A stretch of 64,000 bases of DNA from Chamaea fasciata (GCA_029207755.1 JARCOQ010000002.1:43417744-43481743), one strand, 5' to 3'; counted from the first letter of the stretch, positions 12,447 to 25,547 are shown. Program-made: numbers and translations. Notes: generated by a model from the sequence alone, not told the origin.

Positions 12447-13874
12447 TACACAACTTTAGCCATGTCATTCAGCTGTCAGCCTTAGAGAGCTAGAGAGCTC
12501 CCCTTGAGTCAGTCAGGAGCAACAGGCAAAACAGGGAGGGTGATTCACCCTCCAGGGGTGCCCATTTCTGTCCTATGACTATGAAAGGGAGCTCACATAA
12601 TTTACTTTAGATCCAGCCAGCTCTCAGACTTCCAGCTTTACTTGAAATGGATTCTACCCAGAAGTTATCTGCAGTGCACATATACATGCTGGCACAGATG
12701 AGACACCTCATTGCATCATGAGGAAAGAATCTTATGCCACAGAGATGGCAAAACTACCCAGACCCCACGAATCACATGGTGTAGTGCAGGACTGGGGTTT
12801 TGTACCCCACAGTAATGTCTTGGCAGGTGGAAAGATGGATATATGCAGGTGGGCTGCTGGAAAAGTACGGAGCTGCCCCTGGTCACATCTGGCCATAACC
12901 ACAGGAATTGGTATGAACAGCACCTGGAGTATGGAACACAGCTGAGGGAGAAGTCAGCATCCTCCAAATAAAACCCATAAGCAAAGGCCAGACATGGTGT
13001 CAGATGCCTCAGTTTTCCTTTCCCATTTCAGTTTTTTTCCTCAGATGTTGTAAAGTTTCTCAGAGCTGCCAGCTAGAGTATGCCAGAAAACCCTAATTTT
13101 GTTAAAAGAAAATGTCTTTATTTGTGCCAAGAAAACTGCATTTTCAGCAGCACTGAAGAACTTGGCCTTGGGAACAAATGATGGAAATTTCTTCTTCTTC
13201 TTCTTCTTACCACATCTGCCCAAGCTCTAGCAAATCATTTCAGGGCTCCAAAGGTTTCAGTGTTCAAGGATGAGTGATATAGAAATGCTAATTAACACAT
13301 ACATTTCAAATAATTATTTTCAGTCCTCTTTGAAATTGCAGCAGAATTATACTCTTTCCAAAGACAGCTCTGGAAGACAATTTTTTTTTTTTTGTTATAA
13401 CATACAGCGTAAAAAAACTATACATTTAAGAAACTAATCAGATTTAGTTGCACAAAACTTACAGACTTTTAAAAGGATAGCTATAAAAATATTATTTGGT
13501 GCTTGAATGAAAGAAATCTGTTGGTCTGCCTACCTTTTTGAAGAAAAGGCAATCTTAAAACTTTTGCTCATCAGTGGGGTTCACAGTAATGCAGGCAGCT
13601 CATGTATGCCAGCTGCAATCTACAACTAAGGCATTTTTTTTAATTAGGCTCCATTCCCATTCTCCAGGCTGTTCTAGAGGCATCTGCTGAGGCTGTGCTT
13701 TAGCACCATCCCAACCTACAAGGCCCAAAGCAGTATCTGCCTGATGCACAATCAATATGCACATGCACAGAATGCTTCTGCGTCGCAAACGTCTCAAAAT
13801 TTTCTGGTGTTTGTGATGCCTGAGAACTCATACCAGAATCCAGGCCATCAATAAATCCTCTGCAGTAAAACCAG
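12447..13874. other. Unique non-coding DNA with short simple repeats
   Basis: No gene was recognised. The opposite-strand frames at 12716-12967 overlap each other and match nothing known. Simple repeats here are a (CTT) run at 13188-13208 and a T13 run at 13381-13393. The lysine run in the minus frame at 13041-13223 is just the translated CTT repeat. Confidence 0.6.
13188..13208. repeat. (CTT)n trinucleotide microsatellite
   Basis: There are six to seven consecutive CTT units after a TTT start. The array is short and unremarkable. Confidence 0.9.
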
Positions 13875-14350
13875 TGGTTAGACTTGTTGCACTTCTGGAC
13901 CAATTTTGGGGCCCCAGTTAAAGAAGGGTATTGCAAAACTGCTACCAAGATGATCAAGGAGCCAGAACTTATGAGATGCAGAGAAAGTTGTGGACTTTGG
14001 ACTTGCTTTGTCCAGTAAAGGGGAGGCTAAATGGAGTCTAATAGCCCCCTTTGAAAAGGCAGATGAAAAGACCAAACAATTTTTGGTCGTGGCAAATGTC
14101 TAAAAGCGCTAACAGCCCAGATTGTAGCTTAGCAAGGTCAGGCTGAACATTAGGAAAAATGCATCCACCTTGAGGGTAGGGCAAAACTGGAACCAGACAA
14201 TGAGAGACAGAGAATCCTCATCTTTGGAGTAGCACCAGACTTTTCTAAACAAGGCCACAGGCAAGTTGATCTAGGGTTGATAGCACCGCTTTGAGTGGGA
14301 GGCTCGGAGTAGAAACGTCTTGGGGTCCCTTCCCACCAGTATGTCTATGA
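13875..14350 (+). mobile_element. Old CR1 LINE fragment
   Basis: The segment follows the CR1 body in order. It has a worn 'GGACCAATTTTGGGGCCCC-AGTTAAAGAAGG-TATTG' block, then CTACCAAGATGATCAAGGAGCC, then GTAAAGGGGAGGCTAAATGG. Next come CTGAACATTAGGAAAAATG and finally a diverged end with GTCTTGGGGTCCCTTCCCACC. Many substitutions and indels mark it as much older than the 24.5-kb copy. The reading frame is destroyed. Boundaries are approximate to about 20 bases. Confidence 0.8.
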
Positions 14351-16244
14351 ACTAGTGAAATAAACTGCTCAGCCTGTGTGATATTGGCAGTTCTTCCTTT
14401 AGCCTGCGGGCTCAGGGTCAAGGCTGCAGGATATCAGTGCTCTGCTCACACCTGGGGCTGTCTCCACCCCTGTTTTAAGCCTCTTTGGCTTGCAAGGGCC
14501 ACCACTCAAATCACTCCTGAAACTAGCACTCAATCCTTACCTCCTGTGAGTGTCTTTGGCAGTATAGGAAAGGTCTGCATGAGTTTATGTATGGGTAAAC
14601 TCCTGGCAAGGATCTGCTGCAATCTCCTGGCAGTTCCTGGCTTGGCTGCCATGGAGATCTGACTGTCTCCATTGCTCTTCCTATGACTGTCTCATAAAGA
14701 ATATATTTGGGATGAGGTGTCAGGTTGGGATTTTAGCTTTTCTTTGGAGAAGGCTAGAAATCTGGATGTTCAGCCATGCACAGAAACCACCTGCCATCCA
14801 TACTTTATAATTTGGTTAAACTCACCAAAGCATTTTCAGCTCTAACAAGTTCATTCAGGGAACCTCAATACTGAAGCAAATTAGGGAAAAAAGGTATATC
14901 TCTCAATATTTTCTAGCCAGGTCTGCTAGTTGGTAAGTATGCTGGCATCTGGAAGCTTGCAGGATTTATGAATGCACATTATGTCCATGAGCTCCAATGA
15001 GAACAGTGACCATAAATCCCTTCACACGATTAATACACCACAGTGTGCTATCTGCAGTTCAGCACACTCAGCAGAGCACTGAAGGAAAATGAAGATTAGA
15101 AGTATTGCTTTCCACTCATCACTGGCAAATTACCATAAAGAACTACCCTTAGAGCAACAACAACCAAAGTAGATGATTAAGTATTTGCCTGGAGACATAT
15201 ATACAGGCTGATTATTTAGCTTAATTATCTCAGAAAAGTGGTAAGTCAAAAGTATTGTCTCAGCTACAGCTGCTCTGAGATTTCCCTTTCTTTCTATAAA
15301 GATTTTTACAAGTTTGAATTATTTTCTCTGTTATGTTTTAATAATTTTGAACAAAATATGCAAAGAGAAATACAAGTAACTTTTACCTTTTAAAGTTGAT
15401 CGTATTTGTTTTACACAGGGGGCTGGAATCCTGACTACATTTCAGTTAAATATTTAACTTCTGTCTACTTAAGATTTACTCTGAAGACAGACTTGATGAA
15501 TGTATCCATCTTCCTTCCCTGATCTGTTGTTCCCCCATGCTGCAACCATCTTGGAGGCAGCTGCATTTCCCTCAACTGCAAAGCCGATCCAAGAACACCT
15601 CACACAGAACTTGTCAGAAACACAGGGGGTATGGAACAGGCTCGTGTTTTGACAGGCAGCACAGATAGCAACAGATGCAGTTAAAAATACCCTAAGATTT
15701 GCTGTTTCAAGGGCCTATTTTCACTTGCTGATGATTTTGTCCAACTGTACAACTTTTTTTCACCCTTCAATCTTTCTATCCTTGGTTGATTTTCATTGGA
15801 AACTTGCAGCCAAAACATGATGTTCAAAAAGAGGCTAAGGAACTGCCCTCCCCTCCCACATTAAAATATTTCACATTGCAGCTTTAGCAGTTTCCCATGC
15901 AGCAGCATACCCCTGATGTTTGGAATGGTGGTTTCCCTGTGCTGTGATTAAAAAAACCTCCCACAGCTGATGGAGTCAGGGGCCTCTGAAAAACACTATC
16001 CACTCTGGCATAATTTAACAGCTAAATTCCCCAAAGCTCCAGATTTGCTGTAACTGTAAATGATGTTGCCAGAGCAGGACCTCTGGTCACCCCAGCACCC
16101 ATCACAGGCCAGTCTGCCATGGCAGCCACTCAACACCAGGGAATGACATACACCTTTTCTACCACAGTTGGAGTACTGCTCAGGCACCCAGCTCCCCACA
16201 CTGGGATCCTGGTGTCACAGCAGGGGTGACACCGGGGACTCCTC
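14351..16244. other. Unique non-coding DNA
   Basis: No gene was recognised. The part at 15140-15260 is AT-rich, repeat-free and contains TTAATTA-like and GATTATTTAGC-type motifs, the look of a conserved non-coding element; this is an impression only. The 15960-16200 stretch beside the LTR is GC-richer and could contain decayed retroviral interior, but no retroviral frame is visible. Confidence 0.55.
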
Positions 16245-16623
16245 TGATGCCTTGGGAAGGCCTGGAACAGAGACTGGACAAAGCTAGAGAATAAAGTAGA
16301 TATTTATTGAAGGGCCTTTAAGGGTACACCTTGGGCAGGACAAGAGCCTGACCAGGAGTACACCCAAGGTGGACTTAAAAAGGTCACAAAACGGATGACC
16401 AGTCACAAGACCTTACACTTTTATAAGTTTTGGTTCATTTGTGTATTGGGGTTTAATTGTCCAATTACAGCTTTGGGTTGTGAAGTATCATCCTTCTTGT
16501 TTTCCTTCTTCAATCCACCATCGTTTATGCTTTTGGGCCTGAAACTTGTTCTCATTGTTCTTAGTCTTCAGCAGGAAAGGGATTTGTTTTGTCTACCTAC
16601 TCTGTGAAGAGAGCTTACTAACA
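16245..16623 (-). mobile_element. Solo LTR of an endogenous retrovirus (family shared with 38745)
   Basis: Read on the minus strand the element starts TGTTAGTAAGC and ends CCAAGGCATCA, so it has the TG...CA termini of an LTR. Within it are a TATA-like TTATAAAAG (plus-strand 16418-16426), then CCACCTTGGGTGTAC and GCCCAAGGTGTACC, then CCTTCAATAAATA with the polyadenylation signal AATAAA (complement 16303-16308), and CTGTTCCAGG near the end. All these blocks recur in the same order in the element at 38745-39104. No gag, pol or env remains beside it, and I could not see a target-site duplication. Length and the tRNA-Leu-like GGTGTCA just outside its 3' end suggest an ERVL-type element, but that class call is weak. 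Confidence 0.82.
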
Positions 16624-19600
16624 CTTTATATGAGCCTCAGAACTACAACCCTAGGCAGCACAGAATCTGAAAAACATGAAAGCTAAAGCTTAAGGCATCA
16701 CCTCTCCTTCCAGGGCCAGGCTCCTCCTGCAGGGAGGTCAACAGCAGATTTCTACCTCCAGCCTCTAAGGCACATGGCTTCACTCACTGGTAAACTGTGC
16801 CAGACACTGTACCACTTAGAAAAAAGAAAAAGTCATTAGGAAAAAAGAAAAAAGTACTGATCCATTTGATTTATGTATTTTGTTCAACCTGAAATATGTT
16901 TCTTTGGTTTAGTTTGGGTAACTTTTAATGAATATAGAGGCACAGACCCTGTGGAGCAGTGAGGAATGGAGGAGCCTGGGTGTAGCATTATCCTGAAATC
17001 AAACCTCATCCCTAGTGCTGTGTTCTGAGCTGAGTCTGACTTACTGCCTACCACTTTCCTTGGGGACCTTGAGAAACTCTCTACAAGGGTATTTTCTGCT
17101 TCTATCCTTGTAAGTCTTCCACTTTGTGTACAAAATAGTCAATTTGTTGGATTAGCCAAGTGAGTACTCTGAACATGAGACTCTCTCACACAGTGGTTAT
17201 TTAATAGTCTAGTACAGTGTTGACTAAACTCTCAGGATAGCATAGCTTTCTACAGTAGCTGAGGCACTAAAATACTTTTTGAAATGTTGGAATCATTGGT
17301 TGAAACTCTAGTTCCAAAAAGGGCAGCAAAGGATCTCGCGGTGTGTAAAAGGCTGAAGTGTAGCTAAAGGGTAATGAGCAGAATCTCCTGAGTGGTTTGT
17401 ACAGGGAGGCTGGATGTCCTTACAGGACCTGCATTAGCTGAGCCTACTCCTGGAGAGGATTCAGCAGCACTTGTCTGGGCAACCCCTACAGAGCGGGGAA
17501 AGGCAGTCTAAAGGCTCTAAATCCCTCTTCCTGTCAGTAAAGGGCTGGATGGACTGGTATCCCATGTAACTGAAGTAACACCAGGGTGAACGGTGTAGCA
17601 AAGGCTACATGCAGAGTCAAAACAAACAGAATATTGGATGCCTGTCCCACGAGGCAGGCCCTCGAGGCCCCCAAAGATTCCAGGTGCTGCAGGGAAGCCT
17701 GTTGACCTCTGGACATGGGTTTTTACTGGCTGAAGGTACAACACCCTCCGTAGTCCCCAGGGCATTGCTGCTCACAGTAAAGAGGGAAGACACAGCTTGT
17801 GCTCCTAGCTGGGACACTGCTGTCTTCAGCTCAGCATGCTGGCCAGGAAGGGCTTGGGCTACCATGTGAGCTGGCATGCCAGAGGCACAGACACAGGGAG
17901 CAAGTGCCATTTCCACAAGAGGGGCTGGAAACACCAGCAAAACAGCAGAGTAGAGAGTATGAAGCTCTAACTTTAGATGCAAAGGTAAATCTCAGAGGGG
18001 CAGTGATCTAAGTTATGGGACAGTTACCCTGACAGTGACAGATGGTTTGGCCAAGGCACTTCAGCATCACAAGGTTCCCTGTTGGGCACAGTCATTCACC
18101 AGGACCTGTCAAATACCGCTGCTACTAGACAGCTCCATCATATAATGAAATGGCCATGCCTTTGGTTCTGCCTTGCCTTCAATAACCAAACCATCTCAAT
18201 CATCATTAGCTGAGGCAGCTCTGCACAGTATTTTGCTGATCCCTGGAGATGTGCCTTGAATTCCACTGAAGTCCAACTGTAGATTCCTGACTGCTTCATT
18301 ATTGAGTTAACCTTAAACCTTTAGGCAGCCTTCAGACACTAAGGCAGCCAGGCAGTAACTGTTAAATAAGCTTTTAAATATATAAATAAAAATTACTCCA
18401 AAGACTGCATATGCTTGTTATTTTGCTGAGACTAAACTAAATTTTCATCTCCAGGATAATGGATTTGTTTAAATTAAAGAGCTCTGGTCTTTCCGGTTTG
18501 TGATTGTTTTCTTCTAAGATACAAGCCAAGTGAGTATTAAACGAGCCCAGTGTGGAGAGAAGAGGAAAGAGTGAAAATATAACTTATTTACATAGAGAAT
18601 GCTCCACACAAGGCTCATAAAAACAAAGCATATTATGAAAAGTGAATTAAAACCCAATTGCTTCCAGGTTCAGAGAGGATGATTAGCTAATTAGGCAATG
18701 CTTTCTCAAATCCAACCCCTGAAGTCTCCAGGGAAGGTGAATAGCTGAGGGGCACACTTTCAGACCACCTGTTCATTAATTCATTCCCTTTCACAGCATG
18801 GCTCTGCAGCCTGAAGCAGAGCAGTGAGAGCCACCTTCCCTCTTTGAGCTCCTCCCAGGAAAGGTAAGCCGCCTTGCAATGGTCTGGCATGTCTTGCTGT
18901 GATCTGGTGCCATCACTGTCCATGGGACGAAGCCAGGGCTGCTCAGCTTTGTGTCACAGGCTTTCTCTATCCAGCAAACAATGGCACTTCCCATTTACCT
19001 CCTGGGTTAGGGGCTTGTGGCAGAAGGAGGCTGTTTCACATTCCTGCTGGCTGGGATGTGCATGGATGCTGAGTGAACTCAGATAACTGGAGCCCACTGC
19101 CAGCATTACAATGGCAATGCAAGCAGCTGGCTGCAGCAGATTAAATCCTCTCAGTGTCCTATGTACAATCTGTAAATGTCTGCTGAGTGATATTTGATGT
19201 CTCCTTACTAAAAACATGGTTAAAAAAACCTGCTGACTTCCAACAATGACAAGGTCCTCTAGCAGCACAAACTGGGACAATACCCAGACAAAATTGATTC
19301 CAGGACTTCAGCAGTGACAAGTTTTGGACGCTACATGTCATTGTCTGAGACTGTCCCTACTGTACCCAATGCTGTAAATTCCTTTATACTGTGTGTTTAT
19401 CCAGCCTCATGTTTTTGCAAATCCACATGTCAGATCTTGAGCTACTTAGATTTTTTTGCATCACTCTTTTACTCCGTCAATTCCAAGCGCACAGCAGGAA
19501 AAGTCCAGGGCTTATAAAAACAGTACATTCAGCTTAGTCCTTTTCCACTGGTTTTTCCAAGTATTTTATTATAAAATCTTCCTTTTTAAGTGGATCAAAC

Positions 19601-21235
19601 TATTTAAATCCTAACTTCATCATTTCTTTGAAATATAGGTCTGATTTCATCCATAAACCCTTTGCATGATAGGATGAACTGTATTTCATGATGGTCAAAT
19701 TCCCACCTGATTTTCAAACTCTGTTACAGGAAACATGTCTAAATTCATTAAAGTAGTGTCTGTTATGGGGTGACTTCAGACTGAGGGTACATATTGGTAT
19801 TTGGTCCATTTTTAAGTGACCTTTGACAATAATTCAGGAAGCAATTATCAGTAAATGAAAGTAGATTATGCACTTCACAGAATCATAATTCTGAGACTTT
19901 CTATGTGCAAAACAGTTTTGATCATTCTACAGCAATATGCAGAACTGGCTTTAGCCAGAAATCACTGGAAAGGCACATTTTCCTTGTACACATAGTGTAT
20001 CCACTGTCCGAGGGGAGTTGGTGAACTATGGTCTTCTGAAACAAAACAAACCACACTGGCTGTGTCACAATCTGAAATGTTTATAAAGGTCAAGGGACTC
20101 TGACTTTTTGTCTCTGTGCCTTTGTTAGGCCACTGTCAAGACCAGTACAATCATCGTTTCAAAGCTCTGTGATTCATATTTGTACTCTGAAAGCAAGAAA
20201 CATTCCTTAAATGGTAGGGGTAATAAAACCTCACATAACACAGTCACATGCTGGTATTTCCACAAATGGGCCAAGTATGCTTCCACACAGAGAATTATTT
20301 TATATTCTAATGGGTACACTTTTCATTCTGTTGTATGTCGAAAGTCGTTGCTCTCTAGGCTCCAAGGCACTCTTAACACACTCTCTCCAGCCACGTGCAA
20401 AATGGAATATCAGAAAGTATTGTGAAATTAACTGTTTCAAGAAAAATTAGTCTCCAGTTACCCAAACTCTTCAGATTACAAATAAATCCAGCCTTGTTCT
20501 AATACAATTAAATTGATTTCCTTTTATAAAGGCTTCTAGGAAAGGATCTAGTATGTCAGTGGTTGGATATACTCAATTCAATAAATGTAAATATGAAAAG
20601 AATTTTTATGCAAAGCTTTTGTTGGCTTGTCGCACTGCTGGATTAAAAATTGGCAGTAGCACCAGTTTCCTCTTTGAGAGCTATTTTCTCAATTTAGATG
20701 TGATTTTACAGTCCTGTAAGATGCTAGAAAATAAAAGGAATCATTACATCCTTTTCTATCCTAACATGGAACTCCTGGTGGAAAATAATCTCTTATCCAT
20801 ACTGAGGTATTAGGAAAAAACAGGAAGATAATTTAGGGTGAGTTCAGATATGAGAAAAAAAATATTCAAAACCTACAAATTCTCTCCTAAATACCTTTGG
20901 TTTTATTCATTCTCAGTGTTGTCACAGAAACCCCACCAAACTGCTTTTTTCATGAGCTTTCTTGTAATTTCTGCTCTTGGACTGAAAATAGAGAGAGGAA
21001 AAATCTGTTCTAATTCTCTACTAGAACTCCTTACACAGAACTTCAGCTGTCTTGGTAATATGTCCCAGGAGAAAACATTTGAGCTTTCTTGTATCTATTC
21101 CAACAACACCCAGGAAAAGAAAAGAAATGAGAGGATGTAATGAAGATAGAGACAGTGTTTTTCAGCAGTGCCCAGTGAGAGGACAGAAGGCAACAGGTCC
21201 AAACCAAAATATAGGACACTGCACTTAAAAAAGCC

Positions 21236-21259
21236 TTTTTTTTTTTTTTTTTTTTTTTT
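21236..21259. repeat. T24 homopolymer tract
   Basis: Twenty-four T residues are followed by AACC. As poly(A) on the minus strand it could mark the 3' end of a retrocopy. The sequence that would lie 5' of it on that strand (21260 upward) shows no known gene or retroelement. Confidence 0.95.
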
Positions 21260-23976
21260 AACCATGAAGATGAGAAACAGAAGGTGGCATAGATTGCCCA
21301 AGGAGTTTAATTAGTTTCTGGATTGAACACGGTCCTGGGAAACTTGCTTTCAGCAATAGATTGGACTAGAAAATCTCCTAAGGAATCTCCCAGGCTTAGC
21401 CACTCTGTGGTTCACCTGGATGTTGGTTTCCTTGTAGAGAGTACAAATCCATTACTCCAGGCAATATTCTCAGGCACAACTCAACATGTTTTTGAACAAA
21501 CAGAAGAGCAAAGCACTGGACAAAACCACAAAGCAAGTCTACTGATGGTGTACATGTACCATAATTTAAATCCATATAAAACATAGGACGCAGTCCAACA
21601 AAGGCCAGCACAGTGATCTCTGCAGTTTAGACTGCAAAGAAATTAGGAATAAATCAATTTAGAAGGCTCCTGGAGGCATTTAATTTTCTGTTTTGCAGAG
21701 CAGCATGCACTTTATGCTCAAGTGCAACTTCCTGGCACATACTAGGAGAGCATCTATCTCCCATCAAAACTCCTCTACAAATCAGATGCAAGGCAGAGGC
21801 ACCTTATTCCCGTCAGATCTCCAGGGCAGTTTCCTCCCATAGGAAGTCCTCAGAAAAGTCTGTGTGTCTACACTGACTATCTTGAGAGCATAGAATGACC
21901 AGCTTTGACAGAGGTGCCCATACTGGAGGTGTCTGCACAGATGAACTTCACCAGTACTGACAATAACCTGAGACTTCAATCCTCTAGTAAGTTCCTGCCT
22001 AGGCAGCTCCCAGCACAGCTTTCAGCCTTTGCATGCAGGTTTGTCCAACAGAACAGCTTTGAACTCCAGAAGGAAGCAAGGCCCATGCAAGAGATGTTCA
22101 TCTAGAAATTCCCCTTCTTAGGAAGGGTATCACTGTGTCTAGCAGGTAGACAAATATATTCTGGTAATTAGGAGGAAGATTTTTAATTAAATTTTCACTT
22201 GCATACTGACCCAACTTTTGGTCCACAGGAGGTCTACTTCAGTGCCACAACAAGCTGAATCTCCTTCAATTAAAACAATTACTGAAGCATATGGGCTCTC
22301 CAAGCTTGCAAACGTTAGACCCTAGAAAGTTAAATCCAACAAGATTTGTAAGCCAACAAGTCTGTACTAAGACTGTAAAGACAACAAAACCATCAAATTC
22401 TGGAAAAGGCTGAGCAAAATGCAAAACTTTCCCAGCTGTCATGATCTTTAAAATATCTCCATTCTGTAACACTTGGTTGGCTTTTCATTTTCGGGGGAGA
22501 GTCAGCATGAAATCACATTTCATACTGAGCCTAGCAAGTGGCAGTCCCTCCTATATTCCTGTCAACAAGGAATAAATTGGATTAGTCTCAGACAGCGTAT
22601 GGTGTTCTGAAGATGTAAACATATGCCAATAAGAAGTAACATAACTCTCCAATTTAAACAAAGTAATGCACAAAGGAAGCCAGCAAGAGCCATACCAAAC
22701 TTGTGTTAGTCATAATAGGCAGCTGCAGAACATGGGATGCCAGAAGTTTTACCCAACCCCTACTGACCATTAAAAGTGTTGTAAATAAGAAGGGAAAACT
22801 TGTTTTGCTGAACTTATAAATGACATATAATAACATATCCTGGAATATGGAAGGAAGATACTGGGAAAGAAAATATGAATTCACATCACCACTTTGAATC
22901 TGATCTGTAATGACTGCAAACTGTGTTCCTGCCTGGTCATGATGCAATGCCCAGGCAGTAACACAAGAGAAACTGTCTTCACTTTGTTTTTTGGCTGTCA
23001 CAGGCATGCAGAAGAGAAACAGCCATCTTGGTTAGTGGTAAAAGGGATAACACTGGAAAACTAATCTCTCACAGAGGTCAAAAATGGATTACACTGGACA
23101 AGGAGGGGAGGAAGAAGATAATCTATTCCTGCTCCCCACAGTGAACTAAGGAGCCTGTTTTTCAAGTCCCAAATCCAGGAACAAACACACAATTCTTCCT
23201 GCCATCCATGATCAGGAGAAAGGTAAAAATAGATGCTACTTAATCAACAGAGTTTCTCTACATTCACATCAGGGTAAACAGAGGGTACTGACATATAACT
23301 ACTTGTCTGTTACGTTACAAAGATTTAACTTATTTTAATCTTGTCACCTTTTAATCTTGCTATCTCTGCTTGGTCCCTTGCAAATGGACAGGGTTTTTTA
23401 CCCCTTTATGGGTGAGCTTTATGGAAAATTGACTCTGAAGAGGCTGAAGAATCTGTTGGAGCAGTCCTGGAGGATACAACAGCTGGGTGATGTGATCTGC
23501 AGCTAGCTATGGACCATATGCTGAGCAGAGTCTATGCACACAAACACAGTTCCCTCCTCCCATTAGCAGCTGGGAAGAAATTGAATTGTATAGAAATGAA
23601 TCAAACCTTCATTAATCTGCATGAAATCCACAATATTTATGTGCCTAGATGACATTCAAGGGAAACTATTTTGCACAAAGGCAAAAATAAATCTGTCAGA
23701 GAGCAGATGCATAAAAGGTAGTATTTGGTTCTATTTTTACTTGTTGCAATCAACTTTCTGATTCCAGAGTGTTCTGTAATGATAATACAGGGAGATCTAA
23801 CACATTTGAGTTTGGTTGCTTTTACCAATTAAGCAGTTTTCAGGACTATTAAAGAGAGTTCTGTGCCTGTGTGAGCCAGCACAACAGCTGTTTACAATCT
23901 CTGGAATGGCCTGTACCACACCTTTTACATTAGAACCTCTGAGGCAGAGAAAATGCTGGCCAGGACATCAATAGCA

Positions 23977-24042
23977 TCCTTAGACCTTCAGAACAAAAAG
24001 CTCCATGGAATGAGCTGCTAAATAAAAGAGCCACTGATCAGA
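23977..24042 (+). repeat. Copy 1 of an unclassified ~65-bp repeat
   Basis: The segment runs from ATCAATAGCATCC through AAAAAGCTCCATGG and GAGCTGCTAAATAAAAGAGC. It is similar by eye (roughly three quarters identity) to 24540-24605, about 560 bases downstream in the same orientation. I do not recognise the family. It may be part of an old dispersed repeat or a local duplication. Confidence 0.6.
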
Positions 24043-24479
24043 AATATGCATTTAGAGCAAGAGCAATATTGCCAGGTAGGAAGGAGGTTGTGTCTACAGC
24101 ACTACAATAAATACCCACACTTTTCTAACCTTTCTTCTCCATCTGTTCTAGTGGTCTTCTGAACAGTGCATATTTTGAAATAATAGACTTACAGTAAAAT
24201 GGATGTGGAGTAATGGTCCCCACAGATCTCTGTCAGATGTTGCAATGCACTTTTCTTTAGCAAACCTGGTATTTTTCAGCAAGCATCTTTCCCTGGCAGC
24301 TCAATACTATTTTAAGACACTGTATTCCACTCTGCTTGGGGTGGTAAACAATAGTCTACATCAATAAGAGCACTTGATAATTATTAACCTGTATTGTAAT
24401 CTTAAAGACACTATCTATATATGTATATGATAAAGACTACATAACAGAGTCAAAGAAGAGAAGGATGTATCACAAGTGG

Positions 24480-25547
24480 TCTTCCCCAGACTCAGTACTG
24501 GAGCCAGTTCTGTTTAATATCTTGAAATGCTTCCCAGGATATCAAGACCATCTTTTAGATCTCGCAAAAAAAAAGCTCTATGAAACAAGCTGCTGAATAG
24601 AAGAGCTTCTGGTTCTGTCCACCAATGATCTGGACAAGGGGATTGAGAGCTCCCCCAGTCAGTTTGCAGGTGACGCCAAGTTGGGTGGGAGTGTTGATCT
24701 TTTGGAGGGCAGGAAGGCCCTGAAGAGGGATCTGGACATGCTGGATCAAAGGGCCAGGGCCAACTGTATGAGGTTCAGCAAGGACAAGTGCTGGGTCCTG
24801 CACTTGGGTTACAAAAAATCCTGACAGCACTACAGGCTGGGGGCAGAGTGGGAGGGAAGGACCTGGGGGCGCTGGTCAGCAGCAGCTGGACATGATCCAG
24901 GGTGTGCCCAGGTGGCCAAGAAGGCAGATGGCATCCTGGCCTGGATCAGCCATGGTGTGGCCAGCAGGACCAGGGCAGTGACCGTCCCCCTGTACTGGGC
25001 ACTGCTGAGGCCACACCTCAAATCCTATGGTCAGTTCTGGGCCCCTCCCTGCAGGAAAGACATTGAGGGGCTGGAGCGTGTCCAGAGTAGGGCAGCGGAG
25101 CTGGGGAAGGGTCTGGAGCACAAGTGTTGTGAGGAGCAGCTGAGGGAGCTGAGGGTGTTTAACCTGCGGAAAAGGAGGCTCAGGGGGACCTCATCACTCT
25201 CTGTAACTGCCTGAAAGGAGGGTGCAGCCAGGTGGGGGTCAGCCTCTTCTGCCAGGTAACAAGTGACAGGGACAAGAGAACACAGCCTCAAGTTGCACCA
25301 GGGGAAGTCTAGATTAGATACTAGGGAAATTTTATACACCAAAAGGTTTGACAAGCATTGGAACATGTTGTCCAGGGAGGTGGTGGAGTCACCATCCCAG
25401 GAGATGTTTAAAAGACATTAAGGTGTGGTCCTCAGGGACATGGTGCAGTGGTGGACTTGGCAGTGCTGGGGTAATGTTGGACTCGATGATCTTAAAGGTC
25501 TTTTCTAACCAATGTGTTTTTATGATTCTGTGATTCTGTGTTTGGAG
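24480..25547 (+). mobile_element. CR1 LINE, best-preserved copy (RT C-terminal part to 3' end)
   Basis: The first piece, 24480-24523, carries the reverse-transcriptase text 'DSVLEPVLFNIL' (family norm GSVLGPVLFNIF). After an extra ~85 bases the frame resumes at 24608 with 'NDLDKGIESSPSQFAGDAKLGG'-like residues. The catalytic FADD box reads FAGD (codons 24663-24674), so one aspartate is lost. A TGA falls after the HLGYKKS segment near 24820. The rest continues in a shifted frame (24912-25214): VASRTRAV, PLYWALLRPHL, FWAPPCRKDIEGLERVQSRA. The end is the standard CR1 tail with GATTCTGTGATTCTGTG at about 25526-25545. The element can no longer move itself. Confidence 0.95.
24524..24607 (+). repeat. 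Insert within CR1, including copy 2 of the ~65-bp repeat
   Basis: These ~84 bases interrupt the CR1 reading frame between the VLFNI and NDLD motifs, which are normally almost adjacent. The part at 24540-24605 (ATCAAGACCATC, AAAAAGCTCTATG, AAGCTGCTGAATAGAAGAGC) resembles 23977-24042. Either a small repeat was inserted into CR1, or two CR1 pieces were joined around it. Confidence 0.6.

Larger units (their letters stand above)
16624..24479. other. Unique non-coding DNA, about 7.9 kb
   Basis: No gene was recognised. A GC-richer patch at 17440-18010 has frames on both strands (121 codons minus at 17617-17982, 82-86 codons others) that overlap and match nothing known. It could be part of a non-coding transcript, as GATGCAAAG is followed by GTAAAT near 17982. 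The part at 18400-18680 is AT-rich and repeat-free and may be a conserved element. A T24 run at 21236-21259 and a ~65-bp duplicated block near 23977 are listed separately. Confidence 0.55.

Noticed and set aside
15960..16244. Retroviral interior or primer-binding site beside the minus-strand LTR
   Set aside because: A GGTGTCA similar to a tRNA-Leu primer site lies just outside the LTR end, but no retroviral reading frame follows, so it is only noted.
17517..18011. GC-richer patch with frames on both strands, considered as a gene
   Set aside because: The frames overlap antisense, no family is recognised and no start context or splice pattern is coherent.
24912..25214. 100-codon plus frame with protein-like character
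   Set aside because: It is the broken C-terminal part of the CR1 reverse-transcriptase ORF, not a host gene.
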